Positions 9,923-18,560 of a DNA stretch of 64,000 nt are shown piece after piece. Made by a program: the position numbers and the translations under genes. Within the stretch, counting starts at the first letter, position 1. The number at the start of each line of letters is the position of its first letter. Below the pieces are notes generated by a model that was given only the letters and a program-made list of their open reading frames with translations, did no database searches and was not told the origin of the DNA. The stretch comes from Streptomyces alanosinicus (GTDB taxonomy: Bacteria > Actinomycetota > Actinomycetes > Streptomycetales > Streptomycetaceae), in contig NZ_BMVG01000016.1 of NCBI RefSeq assembly GCF_014650595.1, positions 105,869 to 169,868 of the forward strand, in the 5' to 3' direction.

Positions 9923-10911
9923 GGGAGTTCGACTATCAGCGGGCGTCCGACGTCGCCGGCGCCGTGGCACTGCTCGGCGCCGATCCGGACACCCGCTTCC
10001 TCGGCGGCGGCACCAACCTCGTCGACCTCATGAAATCCGGTGTCGAGCGCCCCGCCCGGCTCGTCGACATCCGTGAACTCCCGCTCGACGAGATCGAGCC
10101 GACCCCCGGCGGAGGCCTGCGCGTCGGCGCCACCGTCACCAACGGCGACCTGGCCGCCCATCCGGAGGTCCGGCGCCGCTACCCGGCGCTCGCGCAGGCG
10201 GTGCTGGCCGGCGCGTCCGGGCAACTGCGGAACATGGCCACGGTCGGCGGGAATCTGCTGCAGCGCACCCGCTGCGGCTACTTCACCGACGTCACCCAGC
10301 CCTGCAACAAGCGGACGCCCGGCAGCGGCTGCCCCGCCATCACCGGCGAACACCACAACCACGCCATCCTGGGCGCGTCCGACCACTGTGTGGCCGTACA
10401 CCCCTCGGACATGGGCGTCGCGCTCACCGCCTTCGACGCCGTCGTCCACTACGCGACCGCGGACGGCCCGGGGGAGCTGCCGCTCGCGGACTTCTACCTC
10501 CCCGTCGGGGACACCCCGCACCGTGAGACCGCGCTGCCGGCGGGCGCGCTGATCACCGGCGTCAGCCTGCCGCCCGCCCCGGTCGCCGCCCACTCCCGCT
10601 ACCGCAAGGTCCGCGAGCGCGCCTCGTACGCGTTCGCCATCGGCTCCCTCGCGGCCGCGCTCGACGTCCAGGACGGCGTCGTCCGGGACGCGCGCCTCGC
10701 CCTCGGCGCCGTCGCCTCCCGTCCGTGGCGGGCCGCCGCGGCCGAACGGGTCCTGGTCGGCGCGCCCGCCGACGCCGCGACCTACGCCGCCGCCGCGGAC
10801 GCCGAACTGGCCGCGGCACGGCCGCTGCCGCACAACGGATACAAGGTGGACCTCATCCGCAATCTCGTGGTGGCCGTCCTGTCCGAACTCGCCGAGGAGG
10901 CCGCCCGATGA
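9919..10911 (+). CDS. aldehyde oxidoreductase FAD-binding subunit with extra Fe-S cluster (PaoB/YagS-like)
   Basis: Middle subunit (330 residues) of the CO dehydrogenase/xanthine oxidase fold. The FAD site shows FLGGGTNLVDLMK and ATVGGNLLQRTRC. The insertion RTRCGYF, TQPCNKR, GSGCPAI and SDHCVAVHP supplies four Cys as in E. coli PaoB, whose extra [4Fe-4S] cluster is unusual in this family; this places the enzyme in the Pao-type aldehyde oxidoreductase group and not ordinary xanthine dehydrogenase. Four-base overlaps on both sides tie it into the operon. Confidence 0.91.
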
Positions 10912-13043
10912 CCACCGTCACCCCCGGAGCCCCCCTGCGGACGACGTCCGTCGGCACCGCGCACACCCGTATCGAAGGCCGGGACAAGGTCACCGGAGCG
11001 GCCCGCTACGCCGGAGAGGTGCCGTTCGCCGACCTCGCGTACGGCTGGCTGGTGCTGTCCACCGTCGCCCGCGGCCGTATCCGCGCCCTCGACACCGAAC
11101 CGGTCCTCGCGATGCCGGGTGTCCTCGCCGTCCTGGACCACCGCAACGCCCCACGGGTGGAGACCGGGTACACCGGCCTGCTGGGCAAGCCGGACCCGAC
11201 CTGCGCCGTCTTCCAGCACGACCGGGTGCCCCACCTGGGCTGGCCGGTGGCGTTGGTCGTCGCCGAGACCTCCGAGCAGGCCAGGGAGGCCGCCGAGGCG
11301 CTCGTGGTGCACTACGAACAGGAGCCCCACGACGTCGGGTTCGGCGGCGAGCACCCGGACGCCTACCCGGCGGACGGCTTCATGCCCGCCGTGACCGAGA
11401 AGGGCGACCTCGACGCCGCCCTGGCCTCCTCGGCCGTCGTCGTGGACGCCGAGTACACCACGCCCGAAGAGCATCACAACCCGATGGAGCCGCATGCGAC
11501 GACCGCCCGCTGGGACGGCGGCCGGCTGGAGCTGATCGACTCCAACCAGGGCGCCACCTGGGTCGTCGGTGAGCTGGCGAACCTCTTCTCGCTCGACCCG
11601 GCGTCGATCCGGGTACGTTCCGAGCACGTCGGCGGCGGCTTCGGCAGCAAGGGCGTACGCGCCCACCAGGTGGCCGCCGTGATGGCCACGACCGTCCTGC
11701 AGCGCCCGGTACGGGTGGTTCTGACCCGGCGTCAGATGTTCTCGCTGGCCGGCTATCGCAGCCCCACCTCCCAGCGGGTCCGGCTCGGCGCCGACGCCGA
11801 CGGACGGCTGCGCGCGCTGGAGCACCGCTCGCTCAGCCTCAGCTCCACGGTGTACGAGTTCATCGAGCCGAGCGCCGCGGTGGCCCGGGTGATGTACGAC
11901 GCCGAGGCCCACCACACCGCCAACCGCATCGTCCGGCTCGATGTGCCGACCCCGACATGGATGCGTGCCCCGGGCGAGGCACCGGGGTCGTTCGCGCTGG
12001 AGGCGGCGCTGGACGAACTCGCCGAGAAGTGCGGGCTCGACCCGATCGAGCTGCGGCTGCGCAACGAACCCGACAAGGGGCCGGTCTCCGGGCTGCCGTT
12101 CGCCGGCCGCAATCTGCCCGCCTGCTTCCGGGAGGGCGCCCGCAGGTTCGGCTGGGCGGACCGCGACCCGCGCCCCGGAGTGCGCCGGGACGGCCGCTGG
12201 CTGCTCGGCACGGGGACGGCGGCGGCCTCCTTCCACGCCGGCGCCGCACCGTCCACCGCCACCGCGACCGCGCACCCGGACGGCACCTTCACCGTCCGGA
12301 TCTCCGCGGCCGACATCGGCACCGGGGCCCGTACCGCACTGACCCTGGTCGCCGCGGACGCGCTCCAGGTGCCGCCGGACCGCGTCCAGGTGCGCATCGG
12401 CGACAGCGACTTCGGACCGGCGATGATCGCGGGCGGCTCCATGGGCACCCGCTCCTGGTCCTGGGCCGTCCAGATCGCGGCCGGTGAGCTGCTGGAACGG
12501 CTGGCCCTCGGCGCCGACATCCCGCCCGAGGGAATCACCGTACGGTCCGACACGGCCGCGGCCATCGGCGCGCTGACGCCCGCCGAACGGCACTCCTTCG
12601 GCGCCCAGTTCGCCGAGGTCGCCGTGGACGTCGCCACCGGCGAGGTGCGTGTACGGCGCATGCTCGGCATCTTCGCGGCGGGCCGGATCGTCAACCCGCT
12701 CACCGCGCGGGGCCAGTTCCTGGGCGGCATGATCTGGGGCATCTCCATGGCCCTGCACGAGGAGGCGGTCCGGGACCGTGCCTCGGGCGGCCATGTCGGC
12801 GCCGACCTCGCGGGCTACCACGTGGCGACGCACGCGGACGTGCCCCGCATCGAGGCCGACTGGATCGACGATCCCGACCCCGCCGACCCGGTCGGCATCA
12901 AGGGCATCGGCGAGATCGGCATTGTCGGCGCCGCGGCCGCCCTCGCCAACGCGGTCTGGCACGCCACCGGCGTACGGCACCGCAGCCTGCCCATCCGACC
13001 GGACCGTGTCCTGTCGGCCCCGGCCGGAGCGCCGGATGCTTGA
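10908..13043 (+). CDS. aldehyde oxidoreductase molybdopterin-binding subunit (PaoC/YagR-like)
   Basis: Catalytic subunit (711 residues) of a xanthine-oxidase-family molybdenum hydroxylase that oxidises aldehydes or related carbonyl/heterocycle substrates. The small N-terminal domain begins with RIEGRDKVTGAARYAGE; cofactor-binding segments include HVGGGFGSKG, MRAPGEAPG and GGSMGTRSWSWA; the base-catalyst Glu669 is present in KGIGEIGIVGAA. Length and motif order are normal for the YagR type. The substrate cannot be read from sequence. It overlaps the 3' chaperone gene by eight bases. Confidence 0.92.
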   Translation: MTTVTPGAPLRTTSVGTAHTRIEGRDKVTGAARYAGEVPFADLAYGWLVLSTVARGRIRALDTEPVLAMPGVLAVLDHRNAPRVETGYTGLLGKPDPTCAVFQHDRVPHLGWPVALVVAETSEQAREAAEALVVHYEQEPHDVGFGGEHPDAYPADGFMPAVTEKGDLDAALASSAVVVDAEYTTPEEHHNPMEPHATTARWDGGRLELIDSNQGATWVVGELANLFSLDPASIRVRSEHVGGGFGSKGVRAHQVAAVMATTVLQRPVRVVLTRRQMFSLAGYRSPTSQRVRLGADADGRLRALEHRSLSLSSTVYEFIEPSAAVARVMYDAEAHHTANRIVRLDVPTPTWMRAPGEAPGSFALEAALDELAEKCGLDPIELRLRNEPDKGPVSGLPFAGRNLPACFREGARRFGWADRDPRPGVRRDGRWLLGTGTAAASFHAGAAPSTATATAHPDGTFTVRISAADIGTGARTALTLVAADALQVPPDRVQVRIGDSDFGPAMIAGGSMGTRSWSWAVQIAAGELLERLALGADIPPEGITVRSDTAAAIGALTPAERHSFGAQFAEVAVDVATGEVRVRRMLGIFAAGRIVNPLTARGQFLGGMIWGISMALHEEAVRDRASGGHVGADLAGYHVATHADVPRIEADWIDDPDPADPVGIKGIGEIGIVGAAAALANAVWHATGVRHRSLPIRPDRVLSAPAGAPDA

Positions 13044-14173
13044 CCTGGCCGAGGAGCTGCACCGCTGGATCGAGGAGGGCCGGGAGTTCGCCGTCGCGAC
13101 GGTGCTGGCGGTCGGCGGCAGCGCGCCGCGCGGTCCCGGCGCCGCCCTCGCCGTCGACAACGCGGGCACCGTCATCGGCTCGGTCTCCGGCGGCTGCGTG
13201 GAGGGCGCGGTGTACGACCTGTGCCAGCAGGCGCTGCGGACCGGGCAGAGCGTCGTCGAACGGTTCGGCTACAGCGACGAGGACGCCTTCGCCGTAGGGC
13301 TGACCTGCGGCGGGACCATCGAGGTGCTGATCACACCGGTGGCCGCGGCGGCGGCCACGGTCCTGGCGTCGGCGCTCTCGGCCGCCGTCCGTGACGAGCC
13401 GGCGGCCCTCGTCCGGGTCGCCCGCGGCCCGGCCGAACTCCTCGGGCGCGCCCTGCTGGTCCGGCCCGACGGCACGCACGAGGGCGGGCTCGGCGGCCAC
13501 CAGGATCTGGACCGTACGGCGGCGGCCGAGGCCCGCGCCCTGCTGGAGGCGGGCCGCACCAAAGCGGTCGAAGTCTCAGCGGACGGCTCACACTGTCCCG
13601 GCGGGCTCACCCTGCTGGTCGAGTCGAACGTGCCGCCCCCGCGCATGATCGTCTTCGGTGCCGTCGACTTCGCGGCGGCCCTGGCGCGGGCCGGCAAGTT
13701 CCTCGGCTACCACGTGACGGTCTGCGACGCCCGCCCGGTGTTCGCCACGAAGGACCGTTTCCCCGACGCCGACGAGGTCGTCGTCGACTGGCCGCATCGC
13801 TATCTGCGGCGCACCGGGACCGACGCCCGCACGGTCCTCGCCGTGCTCACCCACGACGCGAAGTTCGACGTACCCCTGCTGAAGGCGGCCCTGCGCATGC
13901 CGGCGGCGTTCATCGGCGCCATGGGCTCGGCGCCGTACCCACGAGGACCGCGACCGCCGGCTGCGGGCGGAAGGAGTGACCGAGGCGGAACTGGCCCGGC
14001 TGCGTTCGCCGATCGGGCTCGACCTCGGCGCCCGCACACCGGAGGAGACCGCCCTGTCGATCGCGGCGGAGATCGTCGCCGTCCGGCGGGGCGGCACGGG
14101 CGCCCCGCTGACCGGGTCCGACACGCCGATCCATCGGGACAGCGCACCACAAGAGGGGTCGGTGGCCGCCTGA
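13036..14173 (+). pseudogene. XdhC/CoxI-family molybdenum-cofactor chaperone, frameshifted at 13929-13930
   Basis: XdhC/PaoD-type chaperones insert sulfurated molybdenum cofactor into the partner catalytic subunit, so position at the end of this operon is expected. Frame 1 codes for a typical N-terminus (ATVLAVGGSAPRG, SVSGGCVEGAV) and Rossmann part through FIGAMGS. The conserved continuation RRTHEDRDRRLR and IGLDLGARTPEETALSIA is then found in the next frame. Removing one G at 13929-13930 restores one continuous protein of about 378 residues. This is either a real loss that would impair the oxidoreductase or a sequencing error in a G pair. Confidence 0.85.
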
Positions 14174-14184
14174 AGGGGTAGAAT

Positions 14185-14202
14185 ATTCATCGACCGATGA
14201 AT
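14185..14202. promoter_or_regulatory. 18-bp palindromic operator upstream of the FAD monooxygenase
   Basis: ATTCATCGACCGATGAAT is a perfect inverted repeat with a two-base centre, 28 bases before the monooxygenase start and just after the XdhC stop. The form is typical for TetR or MarR dimers. No regulator gene adjoins it, so the repressor probably acts from elsewhere. Confidence 0.65.
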
Positions 14203-14230
14203 TACTGCTCTTGTGAAGGGCAGGACTGCC

Positions 14231-15526
14231 ATGGAACACACCACGTGCTGCGTCGTCGGCGGCGGCCCCGCCGGCATGGTGTTCGCCCTGCTGCTGGCCC
14301 GCTCCGGCATCGACGTGACCGTACTGGAGAAGCACGGCGACTTCCTGCGCGACTTCCGCGGCGACACCGTCCACCCCTCCACCCTGGCGCTGCTGGACGA
14401 CCTCGGGCTGGCCGAGCGCTTCGCCCGGCTGCCGCAGCGCCGGGTGCGCACCGTGCAGCTGCCGGTCGGAGCCGGCCGCTCGAACGTCACGGTCGGAGAC
14501 CTCTCGGTGCTGCCCGCTCCCTACAACTACGTCGCGATGGTGCCGCAGTGGGACCTGCTGGACCTGCTCGCGGACGAGGCCGGCCGCGAGCCGTCCTTCC
14601 ATCTGCGGATGACCACGGAAGCGACCGCCTTCCTGGTCGAGTCCGGACGCGTGCAGGGCGTGCGCTACCGCACCGCCGACGGCCGCACCGGTGAGCTGCG
14701 CGCCCTGCTCACCGTCGCCTGCGACGGCCGCGGATCACTGGCCCGCTCCCGGCCGGAACTGCGGCTGCGCCGCTTCCCCTGCCCGATGGACGCCTGGTGG
14801 TTCCGGCTGCCGCGCCGCGAGGGCGACCCGCAGGGACTCGTCGGCGGCGCCGGCGACCGCTTCCTGACCGCCATGATCGACCGCGGCGACTACTGGCAGT
14901 GCGCCGGACTCATCCCCAAGGGCACGGACAGCCGGCGCCGCGCCGCCGGCCTCGACCGCTTCCGGGCCGAGTTCGCCGCCGCCGTCCCCTGGATGGCCGA
15001 CCGGGTGCACGCCCTACGCTCATGGGACGAGGTCAAGCTCCTCGACGTACGCCTGGACCGGCTGCGCCGCTGGCACCGCCCCGGCCTGCTGTGCATCGGC
15101 GACGCCGCGCACGCGATGTCCCCGGTCTTCGGCATCGGCATCAACCTCGCGGTCCAGGACGCCGTCGCCGCCGCCCGGTATCTCATCGAGCCGCTCGGCC
15201 GGGGAACCGTGGCGCTGCGCGATGTACGTCGGGTCCAGCGCCGCCGCCGGCCCACCACGGTCACCACACAGACCCTCCAGCGGATGGCCCACGCCCGCTT
15301 CATCGCCCCCTTGCTGCAGGGCCGGCCACCGCTCGGGAGCGCGGACCGGGCCCGGCGCGTGGCGCGCCTGTTCGCCGAGTCGCACTGGGTCCGCAGGGTT
15401 CCCGCGTACTTCATCGGCTACGGCGCGCTCCGGGAACGGCCGCCGCTCTCGGCGGTCCGCCGGGTGCCGTCCGCCACCGCCGTGCCGCCCGGGGCGGCGG
15501 AGCGCGCGGCGAAGGCGTCTCCTTGA
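14231..15526 (+). CDS. FAD-dependent monooxygenase (PHBH fold)
   Basis: Flavoprotein hydroxylase of 431 residues. The dinucleotide fold begins at residue 7 (CVVGGGPAGMVFALLLARSG), the GD motif is CIGDAAHAMSPVFGIGINLA, and the intermediate DG motif is VACDGRGS. The family hydroxylates aromatic or polyketide substrates using NAD(P)H and oxygen; the substrate is not evident. ATG at 14231 is preferred over GTG at 14213 because GAAGGGCAGG lies just upstream. The palindrome at 14185-14202 suggests ligand-responsive control. Confidence 0.86.
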   Translation: MEHTTCCVVGGGPAGMVFALLLARSGIDVTVLEKHGDFLRDFRGDTVHPSTLALLDDLGLAERFARLPQRRVRTVQLPVGAGRSNVTVGDLSVLPAPYNYVAMVPQWDLLDLLADEAGREPSFHLRMTTEATAFLVESGRVQGVRYRTADGRTGELRALLTVACDGRGSLARSRPELRLRRFPCPMDAWWFRLPRREGDPQGLVGGAGDRFLTAMIDRGDYWQCAGLIPKGTDSRRRAAGLDRFRAEFAAAVPWMADRVHALRSWDEVKLLDVRLDRLRRWHRPGLLCIGDAAHAMSPVFGIGINLAVQDAVAAARYLIEPLGRGTVALRDVRRVQRRRRPTTVTTQTLQRMAHARFIAPLLQGRPPLGSADRARRVARLFAESHWVRRVPAYFIGYGALRERPPLSAVRRVPSATAVPPGAAERAAKASP

Positions 15527-15607
15527 AACCGCCGGGACGGATCTGTCCCGACGGCGCCGGCTTGTTCGTCGTGAAGGTAGACGGACACGACGACCAAGGA
15601 GGACACC

Positions 15608-15949
15608 ATGAAGTACGTACTGCTGCTGACCCGTGGCGCCTGGCAGGAGGAGGGCTCCGAACAGGAGCGCGCGCAGGTGTTCGGCGGGATCGTGGAATGG
15701 TTCACGAAGTACCGCGCCGACGGGACGATCGTCGAGGCCAACCAGCTGCGCGAACCCGACACCGCGACCACGGTGGTCGTCGAGCAGGGCCGCTCCACCA
15801 TGATCGACCGCCCGCTGCTGGAGGCCAAGGAGGCGATCGGCGGCTACGCGATCGTCGAGGTACCGGACCTGGACGCGGCCCTGGCGCTGGCGGCGAGTTT
15901 CCCGGTGCCCGACGGCAAGGTGGAGGTGCGTCCGATTGTCGAGCGCTGA
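15608..15949 (+). CDS. YciI/DGPF-family protein paired with the ECF42 sigma factor
   Basis: A 113-residue dimeric alpha-beta barrel protein of the YCII-related family. Members of this subgroup are named for a DGPF motif and are the conserved genomic partners of ECF42 sigma factors, possibly acting in signal transfer. Here the usual DGPF..E.KE segment reads IDRPLLEAKEAIGGY, so the diagnostic motif is degenerate while the flanking KE..GGY is kept. The gene has a strong ribosome-binding site (AAGGAGG) and overlaps the sigma gene by 14 bases, so the two are expressed together. Confidence 0.85.
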   Translation: MKYVLLLTRGAWQEEGSEQERAQVFGGIVEWFTKYRADGTIVEANQLREPDTATTVVVEQGRSTMIDRPLLEAKEAIGGYAIVEVPDLDAALALAASFPVPDGKVEVRPIVER

Positions 15950-17186
15950 CCCGGTCGGCGCCCAGGCCGCCCGGTCGCTGATCGAACGGGTCTTCCGCGA
16001 GGAGGCGGGCCGGCTGACCGCCAGCCTGGTCCGCCTCCTCGGCGACTTCGACCTGGCCGAGGAGATGGTCGGCGAGGCCGTCGTGGAAGCGCTGCGGCGC
16101 TGGCCGAGCACCGGCCCGCCCCGGCGGCCCGGGGCCTGGCTGTTGACCTGCGCCCGCAACAAGGCCCTCGACCGTATCCGCCGCGAGGCCCGCTTCCAGG
16201 ACCGGCTGCCCCAGCTCGCGGCCCGGATCGAGGCGCTACCCGACTCGGCCGAGCGCGAGCCCGACGACCGGCTGCGGCTCATCTTCACCTGCTGCCATCC
16301 GGCGCTGGATCCCGACGCCCAGGTCGCGCTGACCCTGCGCGCCGTGGTGGGCCTGACCACCGCCGAGATCGCGCGCGCGTTCCTGGTGCCCGAGGCCACC
16401 CTCGCCAAGCGCGTGACCCGGGCCAAACGGAAGATCGCGACGGCCGGCATCCCCTACCGCGCCCCGGAGCCCGAGGAGCGCGCCGAACGGCTGCCCCAGG
16501 TCATGTGCGTGGTGTACCTGGTCTTCAACGAGGGCTGCTTCACCACCGGGGGAGACCTCGGAGTACGCCGCGAACTGGTCGACGACGCGGAGTGGCTCGC
16601 CGCACTGCTGGCCGGCGCCCTGCCCCAGGAGCCGGAGCCCCTCGGGCTGCTGGCCCTGATCCGCCTGCACGCGGCCCGCTGGCCCGCGCGCCTGAACGCC
16701 GACGGACGGCTCGTCCCCCTCGCCGACCAGGACCGCTCCCGGTGGGACGCCCCGCGCATCCGCAGCGCCGTCGCCCTCATCGAGCGGGCCGCCTCGCTCG
16801 GCAGAACCGGCCCGTACCAGATCGAGGCCGCCATCGCCGCCGTGCACTGTGAGGCCCCCGGCTGGAAAGAGACGGACTGGCCCCAACTGCTGCGGCTCTA
16901 CGACATGCTGCTCGCCGTCGACCCCTCACCGGTGGTCCGTCTGAACCGAGCCGTCGTGATCAGCCACACTCGCGGCCCGGCCGCCGCACTGGTCCAGGTC
17001 GAGAACCTCTCCGACCGGCTCGGCCACTACCACCTCTTCCACGCCACCCGCGCCTCGCTGCTGCGTGACCTCGGCCGTGCCACGGAGGCCGCCGAAGCCG
17101 ACCGGCAGGCCCTCCGCCTCACCGCAAACCCCGCCGAGCGCTCCCTGCTCACCGCCCGGCTGCGCGACAGCGGCGGTACTGGCTGA
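15936..17186 (+). CDS. ECF42-type RNA polymerase sigma factor with C-terminal TPR-like extension
   Basis: A 416-residue extracytoplasmic-function sigma factor with a TTG start. Sigma region 2 (RLLGDFDLAEEMVGEAV, then ARNKALDRIRRE) and region 4 (GLTTAEIARAFLVPEATLAKR) occupy the first 170 residues. The remaining 240 residues carry the SnoaL-free, helical DUF6596/TPR-like extension with the hallmark YLVFNEGC and LIRLHAARWPAR, typical of ECF42. These lack a conventional anti-sigma factor; the extension and the adjacent DGPF protein are thought to control activity. Two tandem hairpins follow the stop. Confidence 0.92.
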   Translation: MSSADPVGAQAARSLIERVFREEAGRLTASLVRLLGDFDLAEEMVGEAVVEALRRWPSTGPPRRPGAWLLTCARNKALDRIRREARFQDRLPQLAARIEALPDSAEREPDDRLRLIFTCCHPALDPDAQVALTLRAVVGLTTAEIARAFLVPEATLAKRVTRAKRKIATAGIPYRAPEPEERAERLPQVMCVVYLVFNEGCFTTGGDLGVRRELVDDAEWLAALLAGALPQEPEPLGLLALIRLHAARWPARLNADGRLVPLADQDRSRWDAPRIRSAVALIERAASLGRTGPYQIEAAIAAVHCEAPGWKETDWPQLLRLYDMLLAVDPSPVVRLNRAVVISHTRGPAAALVQVENLSDRLGHYHLFHATRASLLRDLGRATEAAEADRQALRLTANPAERSLLTARLRDSGGTG

Positions 17187-17193
17187 GCGGTCC

Positions 17194-17228
17194 GCGACGA
17201 CCCTCGTCGCCGGCTCGGTGGCGAGCCG
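17194..17228 (+). terminator. two tandem hairpins after the ECF42 sigma gene
   Basis: A perfect 7-bp stem GCGACGA/TCGTCGC (17194-17210) is followed directly by a second, CGGCTCG/CGAGCCG (17211-17228). They lie 8 bases after the sigma stop and before the next ribosome-binding site, and probably act as a terminator. Confidence 0.55.
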
Positions 17229-17315
17229 CGGTCCGCCCTGTGGACGGGATTGTCAGTGGGCGCCCCTATGGTGGAGGAGTCACTTGATCGTCCGACCTCG
17301 ACGCACGGGGGAGTC

Positions 17316-18545
17316 ATGGTCGCTACCAGCATCGTCATGCCAGGGCACGCGTTGCATCCGTCGATCGTCCATGAGCCGACCCGCCGTGTCCTGGCCCCGG
17401 GCGAACACCTGGACGGGCACGGCCTGGTGAATCTCCGTCCGCTCACCGGCCCGTCGCTGTCGACGCTCCGTGACCATCTGGTCGTACGGGGCGGTGACCC
17501 GGCGGAGCTGGATCCGGATCTCGCCGAACTGCTGCTGATCGGCCATCTGATCGTCGAGGGGGACGAGGAGGCCGACGAGGTCGTCCTCGACGGGGCCACC
17601 GGCCGGGTGTTCAGCATGTGGCTCTACGAGAAGCGGCCGAGCGGCGCGGAGCTGTTCCCGCTGGCCCCGTCGGTCGGCGCACTGGCCCGCCTCCTCGCCA
17701 CGGTGGACGATTTCCGTGGCCTGCGCGGCAGATTCGCCGGCCTGGCCGGGCGGACCGGCCCCGAGGCTGTGCGGGAGGGGGAGCGACTGCTGCTCGCGGC
17801 GTTCACCGAGGAGGCCTGGGGCGAGGAAGGCTGGGGCCCGGCCGGTCCACGGTCCGGCTGGGAGCAGCCGATCCCGGCGTTCTGGCGGATCGCGGCGGTG
17901 ATACGCCCGCTCGGCCTGATCGCCGGGCCGGGCCGGGACGTGGCGCTCCAGTTGCCGCAAGGCCTGCTGGACGGGGTGTTCGGAGCCGAGAACATGGTGC
18001 GGCTGACGGATGATCAGCTGCCGTCCGCCCTCGTCCACACACCGACCCGGCGCTTCCTGACCGAAGTGGGCCTGCCCGGCGACGGCTTCATGTTCTACGG
18101 CCTCGAACCGGCACCGCTGGCCACGCTCCCGCAGGCCTGGGCCGCGTCACAGGGTGACCCCCGCCCCGCCCACCTGTGGGACGGCACCGGGCAGTTGCCG
18201 CCCGACGCGGAGCACCTGGTGGTGCTCGGCGGACTCGTCCACGACCTCGACGTCCTGATCGACGGTCGGACCGGCGCCCTCTCCTACACCGAGACCGGTG
18301 CCGACCACGTGGTCCCGGTCAACGCCGACATCTCCACACTCGCCTTCACGCTCTGGCTGCACCAGCGGGAGAAGGCGCTCGACGAGGAACACGACATGAC
18401 CGGCGACTTCTATCACCAACTCGCCGACACCATGATCGAGGTGCTGGCCTCGGTCGACCCGACAGCCTGCCGCCCCGCCGAGGGCCCGGACGACTACCGG
18501 TACTGGCCGGAGGTCTTCCACGACGAGGCGGGCGGCGTCCTCTGA
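17316..18545 (+). CDS. SUKH-4-like immunity-family protein
   Basis: A 409-residue cytoplasmic protein without signal or membrane segments. The C-terminal half resembles the SUKH-4 family of Streptomyces (LVHTPTRRFLTEVGLP near 245, LVVLGGLVHDLDVLIDG near 310, and DFYHQLADTMIEVLASVD near the end). SUKH domains often serve as immunity proteins against secreted toxins but many Streptomyces copies stand alone. The N-terminal half, with an acidic strand-rich region (HLIVEGDEEADEVVLDG), is unassigned. No toxin gene is adjacent. The start at 17316 is preferred to 17250 because GGGGGAG precedes it. The assignment is by pattern only. Confidence 0.6.
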   Translation: MVATSIVMPGHALHPSIVHEPTRRVLAPGEHLDGHGLVNLRPLTGPSLSTLRDHLVVRGGDPAELDPDLAELLLIGHLIVEGDEEADEVVLDGATGRVFSMWLYEKRPSGAELFPLAPSVGALARLLATVDDFRGLRGRFAGLAGRTGPEAVREGERLLLAAFTEEAWGEEGWGPAGPRSGWEQPIPAFWRIAAVIRPLGLIAGPGRDVALQLPQGLLDGVFGAENMVRLTDDQLPSALVHTPTRRFLTEVGLPGDGFMFYGLEPAPLATLPQAWAASQGDPRPAHLWDGTGQLPPDAEHLVVLGGLVHDLDVLIDGRTGALSYTETGADHVVPVNADISTLAFTLWLHQREKALDEEHDMTGDFYHQLADTMIEVLASVDPTACRPAEGPDDYRYWPEVFHDEAGGVL

Positions 18546-18560
18546 CGCGACGGGCGTTCC

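Noticed and set aside
10782..13175. Open frame of 797 codons antisense to the molybdenum subunit
   Set aside because: It mirrors the G/C-rich third positions of the real gene, has Gly/Val/Arg-rich composition and no domain; the sense frame has full motifs.
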